This document shows positions 36,102 to 44,790 of a stretch of DNA of 64,000 nucleotides, piece by piece. Made by a program: the position numbers and the translations under genes. Position 1 is the stretch's first letter. Each line of letters opens with the position of its first letter. Below the pieces are notes generated by a model, which did not search any database, was not told where the DNA came from, and saw only the letters and a program-made list of their open reading frames with translations. Source of the DNA: Vibrio sinus. Lineage in GTDB: Bacteria; Pseudomonadota; Gammaproteobacteria; Enterobacterales; Vibrionaceae. The DNA lies in the NCBI RefSeq assembly GCF_023634645.1, contig NZ_JAMKMR010000012.1, forward strand, positions 1 to 64,000, read 5' to 3'.

Positions 36102-37514
36102 ATGAACTATTCAGTGGTTAAAGCAAAGTGGCAACTCAAGTTAGAGCTGCGATTCTTTCAATTAAGAAAACTCTTTCCGGCCATCCAGATATTGATGTTG
36201 CTATCGCTAGTGGCATTATTGGTTTTGCCCCTTTTTGGTCCTTATCCGCGTTTTCAATGGCAAACCCCATGGAACAACGGCCAGTTGTTTAGTGAATGGG
36301 TGCTGTGGGGGTTTTGGTATCCGGGTACATTACTTTCTGTGTTGTTTGTTGGCCGGCTGTGGTGCGGCGCTCTGTGTCCGTTGGGCGCGTTAAGCGAGTG
36401 GGTGAGCCGCATTGGTGGCCGATTGAACCCGCCTAACTGGATTAAACACCCCATAGCACCGGCTTTCAGTTTTTTAATCGTGACCGTTTGGGCGCAAACA
36501 CTCGATGTGAGAGATGATCTGCGCAGCGCTTTGTTGCTCTTTGCCATCATATTCGCCCTTGCGGTTGCTTGTGGGCTAGCCTTTGGATCTGGGCGTGGTG
36601 TGGCTCGGCGTGTATGGTGTCGCCACTTATGCCCGATTGGATCTGTGCTAGGTGTATTTTCTCGAATTGGGGTCATGAGTATCGATCCGGCTAACAAAGA
36701 AAAGGTTGAAGAAGGCTATCGCGACCACGGATTATGCCCAACCAGTATCGAACTTCGTAGCAAGCAAAGCTCACGCCACTGTATCAAGTGTGCCCGTTGC
36801 ATTAAGCCCAATGCACGTGGTGGGTTAAGTTTGACCTTGCGTGCTCCAGCATCAGAGATTGAATACATAGACCGTCATTCTCCTTGCAGCTCAGAGCTGG
36901 CGTTTATTTGGTTTGCCCCAGGATTAGCTATTGCGGGCTTTATTTGGAGTTCGAGCCCTTTGTATGCTCAATTTCGCCAAGCGTTAGGGGAGTGGGCAAT
37001 GAACCATCAGTGGATGGGGATGTTCAGTCAAGGCCCCGCTTGGCTGATGAATCAAAATGCAGCCATTGATCAGCACTACTTGTGGCTCGATTTTGTGTCT
37101 ATCAGCCTTTTTATGCTGGGGTTCGCCGCGTTAATGGCGCTGATTTTATTCGCGCTTTCTCTTGCAGGCGCTGCGTTACTTAAAAACGATGTTCGCACTT
37201 CATGGATTCACCGACTGACCACCTTTGGTTATCAGTTTTCGCCTTTGGCGATGCTATGCATATTGCTTGGTTTGGGCAGCACGCTAATCAGCTCTTTGCA
37301 TCAATGGATAGGCCATCAGGTTATGGTCGACATTGAGCTTAGCTTTGTTGTCGTGGCATTGACGTTTAATTTATTGATTGCGTTTCGCTGGGTGGCAAAA
37401 AATCACAAAAGTTGCTGGAGACGTATTTTGAGCTCAGGTGTGATTACCTTGGGCTGCTTTTTCATTTCTACGGTAACGCTGTGGAGTATTTTCCCGTCTT
37501 ACCAGTTGTTTTAA
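36102..37514 (+). CDS. Membrane polyferredoxin, NapH/CcoG-like 4Fe-4S protein
   Basis: A 470-residue inner-membrane protein with several transmembrane helices and iron-sulfur motifs. Two CxxxCP motifs are at Cys88-Cys92-Pro93 (WCGALCPLG) and Cys173-Cys177-Pro178 (WCRHLCPIG), the signature shared with NapH, NosR and CcoG proteins. A further cluster has Cys227, Cys230 and Cys233 (HCIKCARCIKP); the fourth ligand may come from GLCP before it, since the usual final CP is absent. The protein probably passes electrons across the membrane. Next to P19-like proteins this recalls the Fe-S membrane proteins in Campylobacter P19 and enterobacterial FetMP loci. There is no good ribosome binding site before the ATG. 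Confidence 0.85.
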   Translation: MNYSVVKAKWQLKLELRFFQLRKLFPAIQILMLLSLVALLVLPLFGPYPRFQWQTPWNNGQLFSEWVLWGFWYPGTLLSVLFVGRLWCGALCPLGALSEWVSRIGGRLNPPNWIKHPIAPAFSFLIVTVWAQTLDVRDDLRSALLLFAIIFALAVACGLAFGSGRGVARRVWCRHLCPIGSVLGVFSRIGVMSIDPANKEKVEEGYRDHGLCPTSIELRSKQSSRHCIKCARCIKPNARGGLSLTLRAPASEIEYIDRHSPCSSELAFIWFAPGLAIAGFIWSSSPLYAQFRQALGEWAMNHQWMGMFSQGPAWLMNQNAAIDQHYLWLDFVSISLFMLGFAALMALILFALSLAGAALLKNDVRTSWIHRLTTFGYQFSPLAMLCILLGLGSTLISSLHQWIGHQVMVDIELSFVVVALTFNLLIAFRWVAKNHKSCWRRILSSGVITLGCFFISTVTLWSIFPSYQLF

Positions 37515-37531
37515 AAAAATAGGAGTAATAG

Positions 37532-38077
37532 GTGAAGTATCGGCTGTTTTATTGGGTGTCATGCAGTGCTCTTTTGTGGAGTTCATTTGCATCAGCGCAA
37601 ACTTTGACCTTGGGAGCAAAAGATGTTGCAGGGATGCATTTATCCAACGGTGTGGTGGCTAAGACTAGCAAGCAGAGTGCGAATTCCAGTGCTCAAATTC
37701 AACACAAGCCCCTTAAAAGGACATACACCTTATTTAGTCGGATGAATGCCAATGCGATGAATCCGAATGGCTTTATCACCAATGACTTTATCCCTTACTG
37801 TGTGTTGACTTATAAGTTATCCAAACAAGGCTCGCCGTGGCATAAAACGCTTCGCTCCCCGATGCGTTTGACCATCAAAGGCCCTGAATATGGTGTATCA
37901 GCTCTGCTTGATGGGCCGGGTGTCTATCAGTGGGAAATTGATTATATGTCGCCTTATTACGGCGGCTTTTACCGACATACTGATAAAGCAACAGGCGTCG
38001 CTCCTTGGTGGAAACCATTTCACTTAACTTACACCTTCACTCTTGCCAAAAATGGTGTTGTTGGGGAGAAAGCATAA
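37532..38077 (+). CDS. P19/Tp34-like periplasmic metal protein, degenerate copy
   Basis: A 181-residue protein starting at GTG with AGGAG 6 bases upstream. The signal peptide is about 22 residues (WSSFASA). The mature part aligns with P19-family iron/copper proteins: a ...YGVSALLDGPGVYQWEIDY... core and the diagnostic GFYRHTDKATGVAPWWKPF end. Compared with its neighbour it lacks the HxExDxHA segment (LFSRMNANAMN takes its place), and the H of MxxxGPHYG is Glu (GPEYG), so the metal site is probably altered. A partner of the next protein, or a methionine-based copper site, is possible. The stop overlaps the next ATG by one base. Confidence 0.82.
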   Translation: MKYRLFYWVSCSALLWSSFASAQTLTLGAKDVAGMHLSNGVVAKTSKQSANSSAQIQHKPLKRTYTLFSRMNANAMNPNGFITNDFIPYCVLTYKLSKQGSPWHKTLRSPMRLTIKGPEYGVSALLDGPGVYQWEIDYMSPYYGGFYRHTDKATGVAPWWKPFHLTYTFTLAKNGVVGEKA

Positions 38078-38598
38078 TGAAGCGTTTAATGTTGCTGTTT
38101 GCTCTGTGTTTAACCAGCTATTCGTCATTTGCACTCAACGTTGTATTTGGCCCAGATATCGGTATTAACGGCATGAAAGTGGGGGCGAGTTTTATCCAAG
38201 GCGTGACGATGTCGCCAAAGGTCAAAGGGATGACAAAACACCCTGATATTCACCTAGAAACGGATGTACATGCCCTACCAGGCAACCCACAAGGGTTTCC
38301 CCCGACGGCTTGGATTGCGGGCTTAAAAATCCACTACATAGTAACGAAACAAGGCAGTCACTGGAAACAACAAGGTTATTACTTGGCGATGGTTGCCCAA
38401 GGCGGGCCACATTATGGCGTGAACTTAAAACTGGATGGGCCTGGGAAGTATTTCGTCACTAACTACTATCAGCCACCCACGGCGAATGGCTACTTTGAGC
38501 ATGACAAAGCAGGGCCCGGCGTATACCCATGGTGGAAGCCGTTTACTAGACACTACACCTTTGAATTTTTTGGAGCGGGCAAACATGGCGGTTATTAA
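38077..38598 (+). CDS. P19/Tp34-like periplasmic iron/copper-binding protein
   Basis: About 173 residues, beginning with the ATG that overlaps the stop of the preceding gene (TAATG), which argues for translational coupling. The 19-residue signal peptide is followed by a full P19 pattern: DIHLETDVHAL (Glu and His ligands), MVAQGGPHYGV with Met and His, and GYFEHDKAGPGV before PWWKPF. P19 proteins bind Cu(II) and Fe in the periplasm and normally partner with an FTR1-type permease, which is absent here. The protein before it is a divergent copy; the next gene overlaps its end by 14 bp. Confidence 0.86.
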   Translation: MKRLMLLFALCLTSYSSFALNVVFGPDIGINGMKVGASFIQGVTMSPKVKGMTKHPDIHLETDVHALPGNPQGFPPTAWIAGLKIHYIVTKQGSHWKQQGYYLAMVAQGGPHYGVNLKLDGPGKYFVTNYYQPPTANGYFEHDKAGPGVYPWWKPFTRHYTFEFFGAGKHGGY

Positions 38599-40039
38599 AA
38601 AGTTGGCAGCGGCAATCGGCTTGTTTGCTGTAGCGGGAACGGCAGTGGCTAAAACGGTTACCACGCCGCAGCCGCGTACGCCAATTAAACATTTAGTGGT
38701 GTTAATTCTTCAAGACCAGAGCTTTGACCGCTATTTCGGTATTTACCCCAAGGCCCTGAACTTAGCAGGGGAAAATGCATTTCACGCGGCAAAAGACACA
38801 CCGCAAGTGGATGGCTTTACCAAACAAATACTTCAACATAACCCTAATTTGAGTAACCCGTATCGAATGGCACCACAAGAGCCAACCTGTGATTCAGGCC
38901 ATGGCGTGTATGCGGAAAAACGTTCTTACAATCATGGTCGCAACAATATGTTTATCTGGAAAGACTATGACATTTCTAGCGGTATTAACGACGATGGTTG
39001 CTTTCCCAACTCTGTGATGGGGTATTACGATGGCAACTCGGTGACTGCCCTGTGGAATTATGCTCAGCATTATGCAATGGCCGATCACTTGTTTGCATCC
39101 AATTACACCACGGAAGCTGGCGGTATGGTGGATCTCATTGCGGGCACGAATAAGGGCGTTTTACCTAAGTTAAGCCCGGGCGTTAGCTTTCGTGACTCGT
39201 TAATTCAAGACAACCCACCGCGTTATGATGATGCCAGTAAAGGGCGATTTAAAGTCAGCTACACACGAAAAAATATTGGTGATTTGTTGAATCATCGTCA
39301 TGTCACTTGGGGCTATTTTTCAGGCGGATTTCAGCCATCTGGTTGGACGAAACCCGGTAAAGCAGAGCTAAGCGGAAAATCGCTCAATTCACAAGGCTCG
39401 TTAATTACCAATTACCAGCCAATTAGCGAGCCTTTTCAGTATTTTGCTGCAACCGCTAATCCACATCATTTACCACCATCTTCGATAGCGATGCTAGGGC
39501 ACTCTGATAAAGCACACCATCAATATGATTTACGCTATTTTTGGAAAGCACTAGAGCGTGATCAGTTGCCTTCTGTCAGTTTCTTATCGCCGAAAACGGG
39601 CCAAAGTGGTCGTGTTGGTGTGTCTTCACCAAAAGACGAACAAGCCTTCATTGTGAAAACCATCAATCACTTAATGACATCACCAGCATGGAAATCGACG
39701 GCGGTAATGATTGTTTGGAGCTACAACGACGGTTGGTATGATCATGTGACGCCACCGAACAAGCCTAAAGCGATGAACGGAATAGGTTATGGGCCAAGGC
39801 TACCTTTCTTGTTGGTATCTCCTTGGGCAAAGCACAACTATGTATCGCATCGCCAGTTGGACCAAGGATCAGTTTTGAAGTTTATTGAATACAACTGGGG
39901 GTTAGGAGTATTAGGCCAGCACACGGCTGATAAGTTTGCTCATTCGCTAAGAGGGATGTTTGACTTTGCGGTTAAGCCAGATGTGACGCCGTTAATTCTT
40001 AGCCCCAATACGGGCTTGGTTAGGAAAGCGGCGAGCTAA
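38585..40039 (+). CDS. AcpA-like paralog with lost catalytic residues
   Basis: 484 residues from the ATG at 38585, with GGAG 9 bases upstream; the longer frame reading into the P19 gene is not needed. The signal peptide is about 24 residues (IGLFAVAGTAVA). The overall fold follows the lipoprotein at 34449, but expected active-site residues differ: the EN pair is Gln43-Asp44 (LQDQSFDRYFG), the candidate nucleophile Ser is Glu177 (NYTTEAGG), and the two Asp are Ser379-Tyr380 (VWSYNDGWYDH). HHLPPSS is kept. It is likely inactive as a phosphatase, or uses different chemistry. It overlaps the P19 gene by 14 bp and closes the cluster before a strong terminator. Confidence 0.85.
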   Translation: MAVIKKLAAAIGLFAVAGTAVAKTVTTPQPRTPIKHLVVLILQDQSFDRYFGIYPKALNLAGENAFHAAKDTPQVDGFTKQILQHNPNLSNPYRMAPQEPTCDSGHGVYAEKRSYNHGRNNMFIWKDYDISSGINDDGCFPNSVMGYYDGNSVTALWNYAQHYAMADHLFASNYTTEAGGMVDLIAGTNKGVLPKLSPGVSFRDSLIQDNPPRYDDASKGRFKVSYTRKNIGDLLNHRHVTWGYFSGGFQPSGWTKPGKAELSGKSLNSQGSLITNYQPISEPFQYFAATANPHHLPPSSIAMLGHSDKAHHQYDLRYFWKALERDQLPSVSFLSPKTGQSGRVGVSSPKDEQAFIVKTINHLMTSPAWKSTAVMIVWSYNDGWYDHVTPPNKPKAMNGIGYGPRLPFLLVSPWAKHNYVSHRQLDQGSVLKFIEYNWGLGVLGQHTADKFAHSLRGMFDFAVKPDVTPLILSPNTGLVRKAAS

Positions 40040-40065
40040 AACACGCCACTTCCACCCATCAAATA

Positions 40066-40099
40066 ATCTGGTGCTTGGCTAGAATTGCAAGCACCAGAT
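40066..40099. terminator. Bidirectional terminator between AcpA-like paralog and GDSL lipase
   Basis: Perfect 12-bp stem ATCTGGTGCTTG/CAAGCACCAGAT with a 10-base loop between two convergent genes, followed by CCCTTTT on the + strand. Confidence 0.8.
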
Positions 40100-40108
40100 C
40101 AAGCCCTT

Positions 40109-41194
40109 TTAGCTGTTCAGTACTTCACAATATGGTTGTTTGGACTGCTTTCCTTTGGTTACACAGTTCGCAGCCGTTACGCCAATGACGTATTGCCCTA
40201 GACCGGTTGGATGAATATCGTCTTCAAACAGATAGTGGTCGTTGTCTTCAGCGGGTATACAGGTTAACGCCGACGAGCCGTTGTCACAGGCTGGAGCGGT
40301 CACATTATCAAACTTAATCTCTCTGCCATCGATTTCAACCGTGTGATCTGGATTACTGATAACCGTGTTAACCAAGCTGTTAGCGTCGACATAATAGGCT
40401 TTTATCACGTCGGTTTGCAGCAAACTGTATAACGTCGTGTTATAAGCCGACGATGCTTGGTTTAGCAGAGCTGTCAACGCAGCCGATTGCTGGCCTAGCG
40501 GAGTTTTTCCCAGATCGGGTAAGTTAATAACCAAAAACTCAGGATTGATACCAGTGCGATTGATAAAGTGATTTTTTAGGTTATTGATAATTTCTGCTTC
40601 TTGAGTTGCGGCTGTGACGGCTGATTTGACCACATCTTCTGGCGTGGCTTTCTTGGCAAGCATTTTATCTAAAGTAATGAAGATATTGTTGGCTCCCGAC
40701 CAAAATGCATACAAGTTTTTACCAGTGTCTAATTGGCCGCTCAGTGAATTTAAGTAAGTGCTCACTTGTTTTTGTACTGAAGGTGGGTTGTAACAAGTTA
40801 GCTTTTCGTTCGAGTTGCACGAGCGCGTAATTCCTTGGCCTTCGGTTGTCGCGCCGCCAGAAGCAAAGTTGCTGCCACCTAAATTAATTTTGACGTAGGA
40901 ATTGTATTTTTGATTGATAAAAGAGGTGTTATTGTAGGTCACCTTGGTTTTTAAAGCAGTGGCCACGTATTCTGGCCACATTCTAGAACCCGGAGTGGTG
41001 TAAGTAGACATCTTGTTATTGGCTAGGTTAGTCGGATTTTGGTTTTGTACACCCTGATCAGATAAGCTATCGCCAAACACAATCAGGTGTTGATAAAGGC
41101 TAGGATAGTGTTGTTCAGATTGCGTTTGTGCGTAACTGGCCATGCTCGTACCGAGTGACAATATTCCACACAATGCTAATATTCGCTTTTTCAT
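40109..41194 (-). CDS. Secreted GDSL (SGNH) lipase/esterase
   Basis: 361 residues from the ATG at 41194, which has AAAGAGAG upstream; the longer frame is not supported. A signal peptide of about 22 residues (SMASYA) precedes the enzyme. SGNH blocks are visible: GDSLSDQG with Ser43, GGSNFASGGA, WSGANN, and DDIHPTG with the catalytic Asp and His near the end. The WSGANN block is typical of Vibrio esterase and phospholipase relatives of the thermolabile hemolysin. It should be secreted or periplasmic and act on lipid or ester substrates. It is convergent with the AcpA-like cluster, which also encodes phosphoesterases. Confidence 0.85.
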   Translation of the reverse strand: MKKRILALCGILSLGTSMASYAQTQSEQHYPSLYQHLIVFGDSLSDQGVQNQNPTNLANNKMSTYTTPGSRMWPEYVATALKTKVTYNNTSFINQKYNSYVKINLGGSNFASGGATTEGQGITRSCNSNEKLTCYNPPSVQKQVSTYLNSLSGQLDTGKNLYAFWSGANNIFITLDKMLAKKATPEDVVKSAVTAATQEAEIINNLKNHFINRTGINPEFLVINLPDLGKTPLGQQSAALTALLNQASSAYNTTLYSLLQTDVIKAYYVDANSLVNTVISNPDHTVEIDGREIKFDNVTAPACDNGSSALTCIPAEDNDHYLFEDDIHPTGLGQYVIGVTAANCVTKGKQSKQPYCEVLNS

Positions 41195-41362
41195 TATTAA
41201 CTCTCTTTGAATGCCGTTAAGTAAGGACGACATTAAGCTAGCCATTCATCGCTACAGAGATGTGACCAATTTATTATTGTTTTTGTATATCTATGATATT
41301 CATGGAGAAGGTATAGATTGGGCTGAGGGGACTATCGCACTGAAAAGGTCATTTAAACAATT

Positions 41363-42625
41363 ATGCGTAGACAGTTATCGGGTTGGCTCATTTTCTTAAG
41401 CCTTATTTGGTATGTAGTGGCATCGTTTGCCTCATTGCCACTATTTCCGTCGGTCATTTTGTGTTGGGTCACGGTATTGATGGTGTGGCCGGGCCTAAAT
41501 CGCACTAGCAAAATTCAGTCATTGTCGTTATTTCTCATCGGCATTGTGTTATTGCTGGTGAGTTTGTTTGTCAGTGGGCACATTGACTGGTGGCTTGCTA
41601 TGCACGTCAACTTGCCGTTGGTTATGATGTTTGCTGGTATCACCTTTTTGACCGCCAATAAGGCCAAAACCACCGAAGATAAACGCATTCCGAAAGGGCA
41701 AAAAGGGGCATTGTCGACCTTGGCAACGTGCCACTTTATCGGCGGCATTATTAACTTGTCTATCTTGTTTATTGTTGGCGATCGTCTATCTGAGAAAGCG
41801 AGAAAGCTAACGCCGACTCAAGCAGCTTTTATGTCGCGAGGGTTTTGTGGCGCAGCGCTTTGGTCACCGTTTTTCATGGGAGGAGCGGTGGCGCTGAACT
41901 ATTCACCAGGCGCAAAAATTAGCCACTATATTGGTGCGGGGCTAATAATGGTGATCCCGATGGCACTGCTGACCATGTTTGACACCTATCGTTTTAAAAC
42001 GCCGCCATTTGAAGGTTACCCGCTCAGTTTGGATAGTTTGACTTTGCCTGCTTTTCTCGCCGTTGCAGTGATGATTGGTCATTACTTTGATCCCAACATG
42101 TCGACGATTTTACTCATCACCATTGTTGCGCCAATTGGTGCGATTTTATTTGTGCCAATGGGTGAAAAAGTTGAGAAAAGCATCGAAGTGGTTGGCGAAA
42201 AAATACCAAGGATGTCTGGTCAGTTTGCATTATTTATGGCAGCAGGTGTGTTCTCAATCGGTATTGCTTCAATCTTGCATCATTTCTCTAATATTAATCA
42301 GCTGTTACCAGCCCAGTTTACCAGTGTGGACTTTATTCTTGTTGGGGTAGTCATGACCTTAGTGTCGATATTTGGTGTACATCCGATTATCACTATTTCT
42401 TTGATTAGTCCTTTTTTGCAATATATGCAGGTAAACCCGAACGAGATGGTATTTTTGTTTGTCACTGCTTGGGCTATTGCGACGGCGATTAGTCCGCTAT
42501 CTAGCGTCGGAATGATGCTCACCGAGCACTATAATGTGCCTAGGTTGAAATACATGAAAGTGCAAAGACTGTATTCAATTTTGATGTGGATAGTAGCGGC
42601 ATTAGTTGCGAAGGTGTATTTTTAG
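41363..42625 (+). CDS. Polytopic inner-membrane protein, transporter-like
   Basis: A 420-residue protein with about ten or more hydrophobic helices. I do not recognise a specific family, but the arrangement, with helical hairpin regions, small-residue segments (GFCGAALWSPFFMGGAVAL) and SPLSSVGM near the end, resembles the ion-transporter superfamily (CitMHS or ArsB-like carriers). No ribosome binding site is obvious before the ATG. It lies between the GDSL lipase (divergent) and the outer-membrane barrel (convergent), so it is probably monocistronic. Confidence 0.7.
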   Translation: MRRQLSGWLIFLSLIWYVVASFASLPLFPSVILCWVTVLMVWPGLNRTSKIQSLSLFLIGIVLLLVSLFVSGHIDWWLAMHVNLPLVMMFAGITFLTANKAKTTEDKRIPKGQKGALSTLATCHFIGGIINLSILFIVGDRLSEKARKLTPTQAAFMSRGFCGAALWSPFFMGGAVALNYSPGAKISHYIGAGLIMVIPMALLTMFDTYRFKTPPFEGYPLSLDSLTLPAFLAVAVMIGHYFDPNMSTILLITIVAPIGAILFVPMGEKVEKSIEVVGEKIPRMSGQFALFMAAGVFSIGIASILHHFSNINQLLPAQFTSVDFILVGVVMTLVSIFGVHPIITISLISPFLQYMQVNPNEMVFLFVTAWAIATAISPLSSVGMMLTEHYNVPRLKYMKVQRLYSILMWIVAALVAKVYF

Positions 42626-42634
42626 TGGTTTTAG

Positions 42635-42664
42635 CTGCTTTCGCCTTTTTAAAAGCGAAAGCAG
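42635..42664. terminator. Bidirectional terminator
   Basis: Perfect 10-bp stem CTGCTTTCGC/GCGAAAGCAG, loop with five T and four A, between the convergent membrane-protein and outer-membrane genes. Confidence 0.8.
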
Positions 42665-42683
42665 TGGAACGCCCTAACTTCGA

Positions 42684-43283
42684 TTATTCGAAAGTGTAGT
42701 GAACGCCAACTAGGAAGTTGTTTACTACAGGCGCGTAGTTATTGCTGGTGTTAGAGTTGTCGCCAAAGTAGTGTGTATACGTACCCTGTAGACTAAGTTG
42801 CTCGTCTATGCTGTATCGAACTCCAGCTCCTAACAAAGGCTTATACTCATTAGAGTCTTCGCCAGATAATACGCCTTGAGAGTCTGTCACTTTAGACATC
42901 ATATAGGCGACTCCACCTTTACCAAACACAGCCCATTTTTCGTCAATGTGGTAAGTACCCACGCCTGCCAAATCTATCGACGAAGACTGGAATTTAAGTT
43001 CATCTGAACCAACATTGTTACTGATAGTTCCAAAGTACGAGTAACCTAACTCTGCTCCAGCATCCCATTTATCATTTAATTCTTGCTGATAACCGACAGC
43101 AACTCCACCAGAGAGGTGTGACTTTGTCATGGAGTCTTGTGAAATAATTTGACCAGCAACTTTGGTTGAAGCCACACCCACACCACCATCAACATAGATA
43201 TTGCCAGCGAAAGCAGAAGCCGTACCTGCCACAGATAAAATGGTTGCAAGTGCAACGCACTTCGAAATATTTGTCTTTTTCAT
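42684..43283 (-). CDS. Outer-membrane beta-barrel protein, OmpX/OmpA-barrel type
   Basis: A 199-residue protein with a 26-residue signal peptide (SVAGTASAFA). The mature part alternates amphipathic strands with aromatic girdles and ends in FLVGVHYTFE, typical of small eight-stranded barrels. GGGAAAA before the ATG is the ribosome binding site. A LacI/GalR-type operator-like sequence (TGTAAtcgtTTACA) lies 24-40 bp upstream of the start, so a sugar-responsive regulator may control it. It diverges from a LysR gene 600 bp away. Function in the barrel family is often adhesion or permeability; not determinable here. Confidence 0.8.
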   Translation of the reverse strand: MKKTNISKCVALATILSVAGTASAFAGNIYVDGGVGVASTKVAGQIISQDSMTKSHLSGGVAVGYQQELNDKWDAGAELGYSYFGTISNNVGSDELKFQSSSIDLAGVGTYHIDEKWAVFGKGGVAYMMSKVTDSQGVLSGEDSNEYKPLLGAGVRYSIDEQLSLQGTYTHYFGDNSNTSNNYAPVVNNFLVGVHYTFE

Positions 43284-43887
43284 ATTATTTTCCCATTATA
43301 TTTAGTTGTGTAATCGTTTACATTTGTGAGGTAAAAGTGACCATCCAAGTTGGCAGGCCGGGAATATTAATCACTGATTATTTCAATTTGATTTCAGTTT
43401 TATTACAACCAAATGCTGTTCTGCTGTGTTTGTTAAAATCATCAAAAGTGTAAGATTCGATCAACTAAATTAACCATATGATTAATAATGACTTTGCGAT
43501 GTTGATGGGTAAGTGGGCAGATCCTGATAACGAGATGAAAAAAGTTTGAAAATTTTTCGAACTTTTTAATGATAAGAGTTTAGTTTTCTAACTGATCTAA
43601 TTCTTTGATTTATATAAAATATAATACGTGAATACTATTCATGCTAAAGATTCGAAAATAGGTTTGATCTTAGAGATATAGTTTTATATGAATCCAAATT
43701 AATATAAATGCGATTTACTGTTAGAGTGTCGTCAATAACTGCGGCACAGATTTGAGAATTAGTCCAACCTTGACTAGATTCAGGCGAGAAAGAATAAAAT
43801 GATGATAACCAGATAAGGATATAAATTCGTGCTCAAGTGACCAGTCTTAGTAACCGAATAAAAGGCTACCTGAGTATGTTGTAAGGT
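43284..43887. other. Intergenic region with candidate GalR-type operator
   Basis: About 600 AT-rich bases, carrying divergent promoters for the outer-membrane barrel and the LysR gene. The operator-like site is at 43307-43323. No ORF or RNA gene was recognised. Confidence 0.5.
43307..43323. promoter_or_regulatory. LacI/GalR-type operator candidate upstream of outer-membrane gene
   Basis: TGTGTAATCGTTTACAT, with inverted arms TGTAA/TTACA around TCGT. It shares the TAATCGTTTNCA core with the two sites beside the LacI-family gene at 48080-49084. Confidence 0.5.
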
Positions 43888-44790
43888 ATGAATATTGAGC
43901 ACTTGAAATTATTTGTTCGCTTGGCCTCGACCCATAATATTAGTATGGCTGGACAAGATCTTGGGCTTTCCCCAGCTGTGGCAAGTTCACATATTAATAA
44001 GCTTGAACAAAGCCTAGGGGTGAGACTTGTCCACCGAACCACAAGAAAGGTCAGCTTAACCGAAGAAGGCGCGGCATTTCTTCCGCATGCTGAAAGCGTA
44101 CTTCATTCCATTGAAGTTGCGAGAGCTTCGGTTGGAAGCGGCAGTGTTTCACCGGAAGGGGTATTAAGGGTGACAGCGCCAGCGTCATTTGGGCGGATGC
44201 ATTTAATCCCTGCACTAAAAGAGTTTATGACTCAAAACCCTAATTTAAGCGTTGATTTTCGTTTGTCGGATTGCATTGTTGACCTAGTGGAAGGTGGCTT
44301 TGATGTTGCTGTTCGTAATGCGGAACTGAAAGATTCAACCTTGGTTGCGAAAAAGCTTGCCAGCGATCACCGGATAGTTTGTGCATCGCCTGAATATATA
44401 AAACAATTTGGTCAACCGGATAAACCTGCTGATCTCTATAATCACAGATGCATTGTTTTGCATGGCGTGGAAACTTGGCCTTTTGAAACGCCCCGTGGAA
44501 CTGTGAATATTAAACCAAAAGGGTATTTCAAATCGGATAATGGTGAAGCTGTGCGGGATGCGTGCGTAAAAGGCATTGGAGTCACGATTGCTTCTACTTG
44601 GATTGCGTACCAGCATCTAAACTCAGGCGAGCTAGTTGAGGTGTTGAGAGATTACCCACTAAAATCAAAAACCAACATTTGGGCAGTGTATCCAAGCACG
44701 AATCTATTGGCGCCAAAAGTCAGAGCCTTTATCGATTACTTCAATGAGTTATATGGGCATCCACCCTATTGGGACCTTCATTTAAAATAA
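43888..44790 (+). CDS. LysR-family transcriptional regulator
   Basis: A 300-residue LysR protein with the N-terminal helix-turn-helix (HNISMAGQDLGLSPAVASSH, then LGVRLVHRTTRKVSLTEEG) and the effector domain that follows. The TTRKVSLTEEG segment is typical of the AaeR/DsdC-like branch. It is divergent from the outer-membrane gene and converges with an SDR gene, with the two ends overlapping by 13 bp. Target and inducer are unknown. Confidence 0.9.
   Translation: MNIEHLKLFVRLASTHNISMAGQDLGLSPAVASSHINKLEQSLGVRLVHRTTRKVSLTEEGAAFLPHAESVLHSIEVARASVGSGSVSPEGVLRVTAPASFGRMHLIPALKEFMTQNPNLSVDFRLSDCIVDLVEGGFDVAVRNAELKDSTLVAKKLASDHRIVCASPEYIKQFGQPDKPADLYNHRCIVLHGVETWPFETPRGTVNIKPKGYFKSDNGEAVRDACVKGIGVTIASTWIAYQHLNSGELVEVLRDYPLKSKTNIWAVYPSTNLLAPKVRAFIDYFNELYGHPPYWDLHLK

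Noticed and set aside
38435..38584. Long N-terminal extension of the second AcpA-like protein
   Set aside because: It overlaps the P19 gene; the internal ATG at 38585 has a GGAG site and is followed directly by a signal peptide.
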